Below are positions 10,436 to 21,193 of a DNA stretch of 44,084 bases, piece after piece. Each line of letters begins with the position of its first letter. The first letter of the stretch is position 1. The DNA is from Zancudomyces culisetae (Eukaryota; Kickxellomycota; Harpellomycetes; Harpellales; Legeriomycetaceae), in assembly GCA_001969505.1 (NCBI GenBank), contig LSSK01000952.1:1-44084 (forward strand), read 5' to 3'. The notes under the pieces were generated by a model. That model made no database searches. It worked only from the letters and a program-made list of their open reading frames with translations, and was not told the origin of the DNA. The translations under genes were made by a program, and so were the position numbers.

Positions 10436-11695
10436 TTAGAATCTCCATGAAGTTTCGCCCTTGAGTCTGGATCTAGCGACAAGTATGCCTGGAATAAGAC
10501 AAAGAGCACCAACCATATATCCCATACTTGACAAAATAACTGTCTTTTTATAGTCTGTGTCACCATTTGGCTTCTCGGATATCAATGCAGAGATGGCAAA
10601 ATTAGATACAATAAGTGAAACAGCACATATCAAGAAGTAGGATCCATTCAAAGCTGGAATTCTTTCTGGCGCAAAATACTTTCCTATTACCGCGATACAA
10701 TTTGCAAGGAACCCTGATAAAAAGAAGCCATACAAAAATGTGAGTGCAAAGAAGGAGGAGACGCTTGGGAATATAATCCACAAAAGTAGCTGGAAGAAGC
10801 CTGATAGGAATGTCGATACCAGGAATGTGTTTAAAGGCCCTGCAATATCTACAGCAGCTCCCAACACTACACCCCCTATCAAAAGCCCTACATTGAATAG
10901 GGTGGATATCAGCGTTGCCTGTGAGTCTGATGCACCCAAGGAAATTGCGTCAGGAGGCAAAAAATAGATAGGGACAATGAATCCCAGATTTCCTATAAAT
11001 CCACATAGCGAACTAGAAATAAAAATAAAATCCTTTATGCCGCTAAGATCGATAATGTTTACATTCTTTGATATAGGTACACGGGGTTTGTAGGAAAGTG
11101 CTGATAGCCCCACAATGACAACAAAGAAAACTGCACAGATTCTCAACGCCCATTTATAGCCTAGACTTTTTAGAATTGCGCTCACAATGTTGGTGAGTAC
11201 GATGCCGCCAACTCCAGAACCTGCAAATATGATTCCTAGTGCTACCCCACGGTACTTTTCGAACCACATTGCTGTAATCGAGACAGACGTAATATAGATC
11301 AAGCCATTTCCAATTCCTAGAATTACTCCCTGTGTCACCATCAGTGTTCCAACTGAGTCACAGAAGGAAGCTGAAACTAGCCCCACAATAGAGAATAAAC
11401 ACCCAATCCATGCTGTGATTCTATACCCGAATAGAGCATTCAATTTGCCCGCAATGATACCTGAAAACAACATCATTGCAACAGTAATAGATCCTATCCA
11501 CGAGATTGTGCTTGGGCTTTTATCGGGAAACTTTGTATCAATGTAATATACTTGATATACACCAAAAGAGGTGTTAGTTCCAAGTGTAAGCATGAGACAC
11601 AAAAAGGCACAGGCGCACACAAACCAGGAATACTTGGTATCAGGCTTTGGCTCCTGAACTTCGTTGGCCTTTGACTCAACAGATTGACTGCTCAT
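10436..11695 (-). CDS. MFS transporter, monocarboxylate (MCT/SLC16)-like
   Basis: An intronless frame of 419 residues, typical for this family. A polar 22-residue N-terminus precedes KYSWFVCACAFLCLMLTLGT, the variant of the D-G-G-Y-G-W-V motif that opens MCT-type carriers. SFGVYQVYYIDTKF and STISWIGSITVAMM follow, corresponding to the usual end of TM1 and start of TM2. About twelve hydrophobic segments can be counted in two halves, separated by a short cytosolic loop at about 204-218 (KPRVPISKNVNII). The FEKYRGVALGIIFAGSGVGGI block is the conserved TM4-TM5 loop and G-rich TM5 of the family. The substrate is not predictable: fungal MCT-like proteins include riboflavin, monocarboxylate and siderophore-related carriers. 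A Gcn4/AP-1-type TGACTCA lies 430 bp upstream of the start. Confidence 0.88.
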   Translation of the reverse strand: MSSQSVESKANEVQEPKPDTKYSWFVCACAFLCLMLTLGTNTSFGVYQVYYIDTKFPDKSPSTISWIGSITVAMMLFSGIIAGKLNALFGYRITAWIGCLFSIVGLVSASFCDSVGTLMVTQGVILGIGNGLIYITSVSITAMWFEKYRGVALGIIFAGSGVGGIVLTNIVSAILKSLGYKWALRICAVFFVVIVGLSALSYKPRVPISKNVNIIDLSGIKDFIFISSSLCGFIGNLGFIVPIYFLPPDAISLGASDSQATLISTLFNVGLLIGGVVLGAAVDIAGPLNTFLVSTFLSGFFQLLLWIIFPSVSSFFALTFLYGFFLSGFLANCIAVIGKYFAPERIPALNGSYFLICAVSLIVSNFAISALISEKPNGDTDYKKTVILSSMGYMVGALCLIPGILVARSRLKGETSWRF

Positions 11696-12859
11696 TTTTT
11701 TCTGTCTGCTCTTACCAGCCTTCGGCTTTTTTTGTTATAATTTAATGATTAATATTATATTAATTCTAGTGATATTTAACAATTAACTGAGCAAAAATAA
11801 AAGACCTACTTTTCACATTGTCTTATAAACCTTATGATCTGTCATGTTAGAGACTTTTTCAAATTTTTTTTTATCAACAAAACTGTTTTGCATTTAATCA
11901 TAACTTTAAAATGATACCCAAAATAAAAAAGCTCATGTTCAATACACGCAAGAGAACAGACAAATCAGGCAAAGCAGGCAAAACAACAACAAAAAACCTG
12001 CTGTTACCGAGGAAAAAAAAATTTTTTTGCTATAAAATGGGAGTTTGTCAGTTAAATTTTTTTTTCTCCATATGACTTTACCAAACATATCAATATTTAA
12101 AAGGTCCACAAATAAAGTAAAAGAACTGACTCAGCTCTTAAAGTATGAAAAATAAAAAATAAAAAATAAAAACAACACATATTTGCCGCTGGCTCAAACC
12201 AGCCAATCTGCTTAAGCGAGAACAAAAATAATATACAATGAATTTGAAATGCAACTTTAATGGGCTTGCGCTAAGACAAAGCGTGACAATTTAGTCAACA
12301 TTCGATAAAACAAGGCACACCATTGTAATTAACCAGCCATTTTGCTTTTTTGATTCACCCTGTATAAATTTGTTAGTTTGGTTGATGATTACCCAATTAA
12401 GATAAGCTTTTTTAATCTAGTGTTTGTGTTTTTACCTAAATTTGTTGGTCCAAAACCAAGCTACTTTGCTAAAATTAGCGATCTTTTTCCATATGATAAA
12501 AATTTGCACACAATAAAAGACATTATAAAAAATTACCAATAATTGTACATTATTGCCAGTATTATTACCAATATATTAAATCTTTATTACCAGTCTCTAA
12601 AAATGTTATTCTATAGTACCTCATATCATCAGCCTGAGAAAAAAACTCGGCTCCACTGTAACCAATGGATGGAAATTCAACCAAACCTGATATGTTCTGG
12701 CTCTCATTAAGCAGTTTCGAGACAAACAGAGAGTTTTGCGTTTTATGAAGGAGTGGAATCACATTTTGCAAGTCGAATCGATAGCACCTATGGTTGGTAT
12801 TTGAAGAGCGTCGACGTTACACTACCTGCATCTACAGAGATGTATTTTTAACGCTCTAT

Positions 12860-13380
12860 CTACTTTTTGGTGGCGCATTTTTGACAAGCCTTGCCGCATT
12901 TTAAATCGCTACTTTTTTCTTGTGGTACCCAGTCACTATGTTAGAAACAAAAGCGGTTGGCGGTTCTACTAAGTATGTTATGAACAAGTGCATCGTTATC
13001 GATCAAATGATGTATTCTAGTAAACTCTTCATGTAGAAATAGTATCGCTCCTCACTATAAAAAAAAAATAGCTTTGCAGGAATACTATCAAAGAAATGTT
13101 TGCAATTATCCTCGATTAATATCTATTCTAAAGTGGTGTGATAATTTTGATCAGGAGGAATCAGCTGATTGCAATTATTTCGGCTCTTGGTTGATATGCG
13201 CAAATGTAGGGGTGTAAAGCTTGGAAAAGATACATGTTCTAAAGCAAAGCGCAACCGGTTTACTGGAACATGTTTTCCCACGTTTCTCAATGTTGATACC
13301 TCACTTCTGCTGCTCATATTATTAAACTAGATTTCCAATTTAATAAAGCCAAATATGGTTCTATTCCTTATATGATCCAT
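12860..13380 (-). pseudogene. Possible decayed coding region of unknown origin
   Basis: From 13380 down to 13006 one minus-strand frame stays open for about 125 codons with only two internal stops, both TAG (near 13327 and at 13123-13125). It reads through MSSRSEVSTLRNVGK and later NCKHFFDSIPAKLFFFYSEE. A second frame then takes over (about 13052-12860). It contains HNILSRTANRFCF, a TAA stop, and SDWVPQEKSS followed by a CGKACQKC cysteine cluster. A gene broken by stops and a frameshift would look like this, but so could a gene with short introns, or chance. No family was recognised. Confidence 0.22.
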
Positions 13381-13524
13381 ATTTAACCCAATGCTATCTG
13401 CATAAATTGCTAACCTAATGAAGAACAGTATATACATGGTGTTTTGGAAATTTGAGGTATTATAAAAACTCAAGTATCTCTATGACATATTCAATAAACA
13501 GCATCACTATACCAGCAATCTTTA

Positions 13525-13965
13525 TCAGGACCATGATGAATTTTTAATATGGTTGATATCTGCCTCTTTCTCACGGTTTGTGGTCTTTGTGCTTTTCCTA
13601 TCACTCTTTCTTTTGCAAAAAATAGCCTGTTTAACAAAAAGAATCACAGTAATATGTGCTTTCCAGGTTATTATTTCATTTCCACAAGCCATGTTTTAAT
13701 TACCAACATTCTTCTTGGTGGCTGATAAAATGGATTTTTGTAAAACCCTAGTTGCAGCTTGCAAGAATTACAATTGAAAAATTCAGGTATTTGTTGGACC
13801 AATAAAACACGTTTCTGGACAACCGCGGCCTTGTCATTTATATCTGCTAATTTCAAAATCCCTTTTGTTTGTGTTGAAAGCCCATAAGCAACAGAATCTC
13901 GCTAGCCCTTTTTATTTGTAATTATTACGAGTTAAGCACTCATCCGATACGATATATCGAATCAT
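13525..13965 (-). CDS. Tentative three-exon small gene, unknown product
   Basis: Low-confidence model. Exons 13951-13965, 13704-13901 and 13525-13626 join in frame across 49- and 77-nt GT...AG gaps, giving 104 residues. The N-terminus MIRYIRDSVAYGLSTQTKG is basic and amphipathic-looking, as in a mitochondrial presequence. The middle (KAAVVQKRVLLVQQIPEFF) could be helical, and the C-terminus is Lys/Arg-rich. The start would lie only 35 bp from the DHHC gene start on the other strand, implying a compact bidirectional promoter. No homologue is recognised, and the first intron is shorter than any confirmed intron here, so a chance assembly of open frames is quite possible. Confidence 0.2.
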
Positions 13966-14000
13966 CCCGGTAATAAGCCAACACTTCACACTAGTTTCAA

Positions 14001-15996
14001 ATGGTGAACGAGGAGAATGAACAGGAGAAAATTTGTGGATTCTTTACCTCAGGGCAATTGTACGTAATTTCAGTATATTCAACTGCACTGTTTGCTACAA
14101 TTACGAGTCAGTACTTTGTATTTGTTGGATATCTTAAGGACCACCATGTCAATTCCTTTATTGTGTTGGGCGTTTTCAACACGATTGTACTATATGTGCT
14201 CATAAATTTTCAGTTTGCTGTAAATACTTCGCCAGGAATAGTACCAATAGGTTGGGTATGTATATTCACTTGCTTTTTCTCTTTTTGACTCTCTCTATAT
14301 AAATTAAGTTTTAAATATGGATAGTACCCTTGATCATTTTACTGCCAAGCAACGACAAAAACAACTATAACTTCAATACAACGATATTGATAATGATAAT
14401 AGGAACCACCAATATCTGGCGTAAACGTTTATGAACTGAAAAGGCACACAAAAAAGCCGCGTTATTGTAGGACCTGCAAAGGATTTAAACCACCAAGATC
14501 CCATCATTGTAAATATTGTAACAAATGTGTATTGAAAATGGATCATCATTGTAAGTTATCTTTCCCAATAAAACACATATGTTATACTTACAGTCGCTGA
14601 GTTTGTTTTTTAGCATATATTTTACACTACTACTAAATTGATGGTATTTAGGTCCCTGGATTGACAACTGTGTTGGATATTATAATCAGGGCCACTTTAT
14701 CAGGCTTTTATCTAGCTCTATGCTAGCAATTGTATATTGCGTCTGTCTTCATCTTTGTCGTCTCTACGATCTGTTGATTGATGCAGTACACGGAACGTTT
14801 TATGTAAGAGTTAATACGTATTTATTTATCTACTCATTTACTCGCTCAAAATATTGAATATTACGTTTATACGCTAACTTTAAACAGCTAAACTTGTGTT
14901 TGTGTGTGTGTTTTTTTAAATTGATAATAGAGTAGACAGCCTACACAGACAGAGGTGTCATTTCTAATTATAAACATTTCGCTTATGGGTCTTCTCTTTT
15001 TCTCTGTTGGTGCAATGTTTGTGTATCAACTATATCTTATTTCTAACAACACAACGACCATCGAGAGATGTGAGAAAAAGCGCGTAAAAAAGCTCATGAA
15101 AAAGGGATTCGTCCAGAACGTAAGTATCATTTCCAGCTATCACTTTTTTTCAGAGTTTTTTTTACCTCTTATATGTCGATTCTTTTAGTGCTTTGACTTT
15201 AGAGTGATATCGATAACCGTATATATTTCCAGATTTATTCTACTCTTTTAATACTATCAGGCTTTGAGCTTAATGAAAATTTGTGTATCCATTAACCTAG
15301 TGCGTTTATCCTTACGACCTGGGATTCATCAAGAATATAAAGAGCGTTTTTGGAAATAAGATAGCAAATATATTTATCCCCTTCGCGATATCAGGACCTG
15401 GTGATTGCTTTGAGATTCGTAGCGATATTTGTAAGACCATTAAGTTTAATCAATCTGATGGTGGTAGCTCATGTTCAAATAGCCACCTTTTTTGTGCTGC
15501 TTTATTGGATATATATAGCTATATTTTCCAAGTTCAACACTAACACCCTTTTCCACGAAAAAAACAAACTATAGCACCACCTGTATATTGGCCACCAATC
15601 GAATACCACCAAAAGTACGGCGCCATTGAGTCCGCAGATTCGGATAGTAAAACAAGACTCAGTGAAGCTTCGTATTCCACCTCCGTTCAGATACGTCAAG
15701 ATATGATTCAGGACCAACACGAGGAATCTGAACAGTGTTCGAGTGGTGTTACTTCCAGAACTGATAGTGACGATGATTTTGTTGTTGCAGACTCGACGCT
15801 TCTTAAAAAAATCGAGCGCCTTGAAAAAACGTCAAAATTTTTGATTCCTGGGAAGCCAAATATCCATAAACGAACAATTAAAAACCGAACCCATCATGCA
15901 TCATCCGAAAAATCATCCCAAAGCTCGTTTGATGACGAAGATATTCCACTATCAGAAATATTTAATGATATTTCAAAAAAACAAAAGGCCTACTGA
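14001..15996 (+). CDS. DHHC-type protein S-palmitoyltransferase
   Basis: Six exons: 14001-14255, 14403-14550, 14652-14803, 14931-15119, 15301-15430 and 15575-15996. They join in frame (introns 147, 101, 127, 181 and 144 nt) to give 431 residues. Order: TM1 (about 19-42), TM2 (51-73), the Cys-rich domain from about residue 104 with [21 protein letters not shown], the catalytic DHHC at 132-135 (its Cys codon is split by an intron), TM3 and TM4 on either side of 145-220, a TTIE (TTxE) motif at 227-230 and the PaCCT-type block [17 protein letters not shown] (from 251). A Ser-rich cytosolic tail of about 140 residues follows. The enzyme self-acylates on the DHHC Cys and transfers palmitate to substrate cysteines at Golgi, ER or vacuole membranes. 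Subfamily is unclear (yeast Pfa3/Pfa4-like layout). It converges on the EF-Ts gene. Confidence 0.93.
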
Positions 15997-16222
15997 GTCC
16001 AAAAATCTAGTTCCTTTTAATTAAATGTGTATATTTTTAATCTTTATTTGTGTTGTGCTCATTGAGGAAAAATATTTTTTAAAAGAACATGCTATCCATA
16101 TACCAGATAAAATAAATTTTGTAGAAAAATCGGTATTACTTTTCCTGAATTTCCTTGCATCAATCCCTCTCCCAGGTTTCTTGTGCCAACAATGGTTTCT
16201 AATATAGCAGGTTGTGGACAGC

Positions 16223-17333
16223 TTAACTTTCAGAGTCAAACCACGCAACAGAATCAATCGCCAAGGATATGTTTTGAGCTTTTCCGGATAGGCTTAGAGC
16301 ATCTTCAACTGTACTTATTCCCTCCCCTCCAAACATGTATTCTTGATTCAGCAAGACAGTTTGCTTATCGAGTGGGTTGGAAAATATCTGACTACATTCC
16401 CCGCTGCTTGAGGTTACAACCTTGCTTTGCGCTTCTTGGAATTCTTTCTCTTGTATAAACAGTGGTTTATAACCAACTACCTGCTGTGCCAATCTTTTTG
16501 AAAACTTTGTAAACTCCGGGTTGTTGGTGGCTGCTTTACTTTCACTATCCACATTCAATACAAGAAGACTGGCAATTTTACCTGAGGTTCCTCCTGGTAC
16601 GGAAGCGCCGTGCACATATCCAGCTATTGCCTTTTTGTGGCTTTCCTCTCCTTCAATTCCTAGATTTATTCCAGCCGCGTCTTTCAGGACTATATTTTCA
16701 CCCAGTTTTCCAATGTTTTGCTGGATAAGCTCTTTAACCTTCAGGCCCTCTTCAGGGAGCTCGCTTTCAAGTACCTGCTCAACGTTTACCTTTTCCAGCT
16801 GCTTACTGGATATACCTGCCGCGACTTCGCAAACTCTCGTAGCGAGCTGCTGGAATGTTTCGTTTCTGGATACAAAATCGGTTTCACATGAAATCTACGA
16901 GTCAAAAACGTTATTTTTCAGTATTTTGTCTTTTAATAAAATTTGTGGCTGTCTTGGACCGAGTCCAATGAATATTATTTACCTTTATTATAGCACCCAA
17001 ACCTCTACTCTGATCAATAAAGGTAGTTATTACACTTGCACCAACTGCACGATCCTTTATCTTCTCTGCTCTTTTAGCACCCATCGCCAATTCCTGGCTT
17101 TTTATCCATTCCAAGGCTTTATCATAGTCATTGTTACTGATAAATAGTGCCTCTCTTGCTTTTCCGACCTGTATTTGAGTTTCTTTTCTTAATTTTGAAA
17201 GTTTTTTTAAATCCACTTTGAATTCGGCACCCGAAGCCTGCGAGTTTTTTGTTAAAATCTTGAAACCTCTTTGCAAGGGTTCCGCATTGCTGGAAAATTT
17301 AGATTTATTAATGCGAGTGATTAGTCTTAGCAT
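16223..17333 (-). CDS. TSF1: Mitochondrial translation elongation factor Ts
   Basis: Two exons, 16983-17333 and 16223-16894, are separated by an 88-nt intron (GTAAAT...CGTAG) and encode 340 residues. An N-terminal import sequence (MLRLITRINKSKFSSN) is followed by the UBA-like domain with LRKETQIQVGKAREAL and AMGAKRAEKIKDR. The core contains the conserved ISCETDFVSRNETF (from 118), the TDFV motif that inserts into EF-Tu to release Mg/GDP, and later IAGYVHGASVPGG. EF-Ts regenerates EF-Tu-GTP in the mitochondrial matrix. Saccharomyces lacks a canonical EF-Ts, whereas many other fungi keep it, so this argues against a Saccharomyces-like yeast. The intron precedes the TDFV motif. The stop codon lies 226 bp from the converging DHHC gene. 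Confidence 0.95.
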
Positions 17334-18465
17334 GTTGTAAAGTTCAAAGTAAAAGCAGATCCAAGTTGAATTTTGGTACCAGCTCTTTTATTTTTTTTGC
17401 GATTTGTATAGATATGTCTAGAAATAAAGGTTTAGGTTTGATATTTTTTTCCTTATAGTGGATTTATCAAAAAATTAGAAAATAAATTGATCAAATCACC
17501 ATTCGACGAAAGGGTAAAAGGTAATAATAAAAAGCAATAAAAAAATCAACACCAGAAGCCTCTGTGCATTCTAGCTTTCCTGTATCACCGAACCACTATT
17601 CTCAATGAACCCACCTGATACTTTGTAAATAGTATGAGAATTAAGTGAGCTACAGCCAGTATTTGCACTTGCTGAAATGGCAATATAACAACCCAAATGT
17701 TAGAAATATATTATAGTGATAAGATTCAACTTGGCAGATTTTTTAATATTAGTTTAGATCATTTTTACTATTATTGGGATACCATCCTGTAAAAAAGATG
17801 ATATGAGTTATTGTACGTTTACATAAATATATTATGGCGAGTAGGTAGTTGGAAGATGTATTTTTTTTTAATAAAAAAAATGAAAAAAGTCTTTGGTTAC
17901 AAACATAACAGTTTAGGTTTGTGCTATCAATTATTTCGGTCGAATACAGTAACAATAGTAGGTGCTGTATTTAACTTTATATACTTTTGAGTCCAGAGTA
18001 TTGCTGAGTTTGTAATGGTATGAATTATGCCTCTCATATTTAGTCTCAGATCGTTCAATTAGTATTGTACTGTTGTTAGATGATCATTTATTACTACTTT
18101 TATTAGTTGGAATAATAATAAATGCTAAGCAAATGTGATTTACACTACATATTAAGAGCATGCATAATACAAAGTATATTCTGTAAACAAAAGCAATTCG
18201 ATTCCACTTCTCATTATCTGATCTGGTTTATGTGCACCGACCTTTCTGCATTTTACACTTTGCTAATACAACATACTCTTTGATATTATCCACAGCCAAC
18301 GCTCATTGGTAGTTGTATTCTAGTCCAAAATGTAATTGATTCGCTACAAAAAGAACATAACTGTTGCGCTACAGATTATAATAGAACTATAGTATAGGTA
18401 AAAATAAAACTCAAGGGAAATCTAGACAAGATATATTAAAAAACAATAAATAAAAGGCAAAAGAG
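17334..18465. other. A/T-rich spacer between EF-Ts and tRNA-Gln
   Basis: No supported gene. It should hold the EF-Ts promoter near 17340-17500. Minus-strand open pieces of 35-40 codons at 17571-17800, flanked by splice-like dinucleotides, can be joined in more than one frame; that ambiguity argues for chance. Confidence 0.45.
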
Positions 18466-18537
18466 AGGTCGTGCCGAGAATCGAACTCGGATCGCAAGAT
18501 TCAGAGTCTTATGTGCTAACCATTACACCACACAACC
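18466..18537 (-). tRNA. tRNA-Gln (CUG anticodon)
   Basis: A 72-nt cloverleaf read on the minus strand. The acceptor stem GGTTGTG pairs with CACGACC (one G-U). The D-arm contains TAATGGTTAGC. The anticodon stem TAAGA/TCTTG closes the loop CTCTGAA with anticodon CTG (reads CAG, Gln). The variable loop has 4 nt. The T-arm is CCGAG-TTCGATT-CTCGG and the discriminator base is T. CCA is not encoded and there is no intron. A run of four Ts follows within a few bases of the 3' end (18459-18462 on the plus strand), as expected for RNA polymerase III termination. Confidence 0.95.
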
Positions 18538-19642
18538 GATTTTTTTTGCAACATTTTTATAAATCTATATATGTATTGTAATAATTATTTTTGTATATTT
18601 GCAGTATTCTATTTTTTACAATAATAGAATTTATATTTGCTATTCACGTTTTAATGAAATGTAATATACCTATTCCTTCGTGTTAATACACTTTTTAAAT
18701 TTTAGTTTATTCCCATGTTAATTCCCAATTTTGCTTTTTTTCTCGTAGATTTTAAAATATTTGTACTAGATAAACATTTTACTTTCTAAAATAAGGCGCA
18801 AGTAAGCATGTGAATAGCTCAATTAAAACAAAATTGCGCTTTAAAATGATCTTTTCATACCAATACCAAGCACTGATATTTTATCTAAGCATACATAACA
18901 CCGTGACATTCCAGTTGTCTTTTGGCCATCTTTACACATTTTTGTCAAAAAATAATGCTATAGAGGTGTAGTGGCGCCAAGATAAATTAAAATTTTGGCT
19001 TTGCTTTTCTTTCTGAGAAAAGTTTATTTTGGTTGCTTTTGACTATTATCTTCATTCCACGGGGATATTTACAACCGACATACTCAATGGTTGTTATTAG
19101 TCAAGCTTGCCATTAACAGTATAGAGTGCAAAAACATATTTATATTATACTTTTTTGCGCAAATTTCCTGGTTATCTTGGCCATTTCTCCGAACTCTAGC
19201 TTTATCTTTTTTTGGGTTTTGGAAATTGGGTTTGAAATAAAAACATTGACTAGCTGCCTTCCGGATAGCTGAATTGGAATTGAAATTGAAATTGAAACTG
19301 AAATTGGAAATAAAAGCATAATGAATTTCTTTATCTAATTCTGCTTTTATCAACAACAAAAAATTTTTTATTACAAAATCAGATGAAACAGCAAATGTAA
19401 GCAAATGAGTGGACAAAAATTTTTTCGTATTCCCCCATTTTGTCAAGGTAGATAGTATTGAGGGGGAGGAAATCCACCCAAATGCCATTAACAAAAAACA
19501 CTTCGAGCTTCGTATTTTTGTTTTTTTTAAAAGTGCTTTTTTATTAAATATTTTGTTGGAAACTACTTTTAATAGTACGATTTTAAGTCACTCGATTTAA
19601 CAGGGGATTATTTTAGAAACGAAACAAAATTCAGCTCCTACC
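18538..19642. other. A/T-rich spacer upstream of ATP3
   Basis: No supported gene in 1.1 kb. A 136-codon minus-strand frame at 19084-19494 passes through the TTGAAA-type repeat (coding FNFNFN) and has no recognisable domain; it is treated as chance. The last 200 bp presumably contain the ATP3 promoter. Confidence 0.5.
19271..19310. repeat. ATTGAA hexanucleotide repeat
   Basis: About six imperfect ATTGAA/ATTGGA units in tandem, 330 bp upstream of the ATP3 start codon. Confidence 0.75.
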
Positions 19643-20814
19643 ATGCTTCGATCAAAGGCTTTGCTTAACACTGGAGTGTTCTCACAATCTTTGTAAATGA
19701 TTTAAAATTAACTTGAAATCGATAAAATGCTTTTTAGAATGTTGGCTATTTACAGTAAGGATTTTTTTCCTAATCTCAATTTGATTTCTTGTTTTTAAAA
19801 TAGGGGAGTTCAAGCACGCGGAATGGCTACCCTTAAGGATAGTAAGTACATCTCTGTTTTTTTTGTTGTTGAAATTACATACTTGTGATACCCATCACTG
19901 AGAAAATGGAAATCGTGTAATCTTGTCACTGATATATAATAATCCAAATTTCAATACCATAGTCCAGCTGCGATTGAAATCGATCTCAAACATCTCCAAG
20001 ATTACTAACTCCATGAAAATGATTGCCTCAACAAAAACATCAAGAGCTCAACGTGCTATGGATTCAGCAAGAGAATACGGAATGGTCAATAACAGTAAGT
20101 TGTCGTAATGTGTTTTTTGTCTTTACATTTTGTAACATTTAGTATAAAATCGAAATAGAATTGGTTAGTCAGACCAAGATCGAAGAACCCGAGGCAAAGA
20201 AAAAGATTATTGTCATCTCTTCCTCAGACAAGGGATTGTGTGGTGGTATTCATTCATCAGTTTCCAGATACACAAGAAACTACCTAAGAACACACCCAGA
20301 AGAGAAAGTGGTAGTCATTGGCGACAAGGCAAAGGCACAGATGAACAGAATGGCACCAATGAATGTTGCTAAGCACTTCACACATATCGGAAGTGTTATT
20401 CCATCATTTGAAGAGGCTTCTGCTATTGCCACGGAGATTCTTCAAGATCCAGAGTTGGAGTTTGATGTAGCAGACATCGTCTACAACCGCTTTATTACTG
20501 TCATTTCATATGAAGCAGAGACCATTAAGAACTACGATATTAAGCACATCACCGCAGCACCAGAGTTCCTTTCATATGAAGTCTCTGAAGAAATTTTGGA
20601 AAACTACAACGAATTTATGTTTGCAAACAACATTTATTGGGCCATTGTAGAAGGCCATGCCTCAGAGATGGCTGCCAAACGTACTGCCATGGAGAATGCC
20701 ACAAACAATGCCAACGACCTTATTGACAAGCTTACTCTTATTTATAACCGTGGTCGTCAAGCTGTCATTACCAACGAGCTTATTGAAGTTATTACTGGTG
20801 CCTCTGCTCTTTAA
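19643..20814 (+). CDS. ATP3: Mitochondrial F1-ATP synthase subunit gamma
   Basis: Four exons: 19643-19692, 19804-19841, 19963-20094 and 20159-20814 (introns 111, 121 and 64 nt). They join in frame to 291 residues, matching the family (yeast 311, human 298). Gamma is the central rotor shaft of F1 that couples proton flow to ATP synthesis at the inner membrane. The N-terminus (MLRSKALLNTG, with a VQARGMATLKD join) is an import sequence. It leads into QLRLKSISNISKITNSMKMIAST, the conserved N-terminal helix. The block KIIVISSSDKGLCGGIHSSV holds the family's SDKGLCG motif. The C-terminal helix AMENATNNANDLIDKLTLIYNRGRQAVITNEL.I..GA is the signature end of the protein. The introns cluster in the first quarter of the gene. 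An AATAAA lies about 70 bp after the stop. Confidence 0.96.
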
Positions 20815-21166
20815 GGTTTCTATACGCATCATTTAATTTCATCCTTATTTTTTATTATTCTGGAATGGTTTTTACTTTTTAATCAAATAAAAATCATTCA
20901 CTACGTGATTTCGTTGAAGGAGCAAGCTCATGCAGCAGATAAGTGAGGATAGAGAAAGAAAGTATAAAAATAGTGAAATGGAATAAAACAAGATAGAAGG
21001 ACAGACAGAGACAGAAAAAAAGAGAAAATGTAGTATTAAGTATCTGATATATGGTACTCAGTGATTGGAAGTGCTTAAGTGATGTATGCAATGGGCCAAG
21101 GGAAACCCTTTGGATTTCATTACATAACGACCATAATACTACACATAAAACACCCCTTCTTCTCAA

Positions 21167-21193
21167 ATATATATATATATATATATATATATA
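21167..21193. repeat. AT dinucleotide microsatellite
   Basis: An uninterrupted 27-nt alternating AT tract. Confidence 0.9.

Larger units (their letters stand above)
11696..14000. other. Long spacer with unresolved coding-like fragments
   Basis: A 2.3 kb interval between the divergent MFS and DHHC genes. The first 800 bp are very A/T-rich, with a perfect TGACTCA (12127-12133, a Gcn4/AP-1-type site) and an A-rich ATAAAAA-type repeat (12148-12173). The part from 12560 to 13970 is richer in G/C and contains several minus-strand reading segments of protein-like composition. One is a 67-codon segment ending at 12565 that includes FPSIGYSGAEFF. None could be assigned to a family. Two tentative models are listed separately. 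Confidence 0.5.

Noticed and set aside
15431-15574. Open plus-strand frame with a TM-like stretch inside the DHHC gene
   Set aside because: It begins at a GTAAGA donor, contains CACTAAC about 30 nt before a CTATAG acceptor, and removing it restores the DHHC frame, so it is intron 5.
17571-17955. Minus-strand pieces that can be spliced into a short protein
   Set aside because: The same pieces join equally well in two different frames, one polar and one hydrophobic, and neither resembles a known protein; this is what chance openings look like in A/T-rich DNA.
18606-18630. Inverted repeat ATTCTATT...AATAGAAT near the tRNA
   Set aside because: It lies upstream of the tRNA 5' end, not at its terminator, and A/T-rich palindromes of this size are common here.
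19084-19494. 136-codon minus-strand frame upstream of ATP3
   Set aside because: It runs through the ATTGAA repeat (FNFNFN) and lacks any domain or signal; it is probably promoter sequence open by chance.
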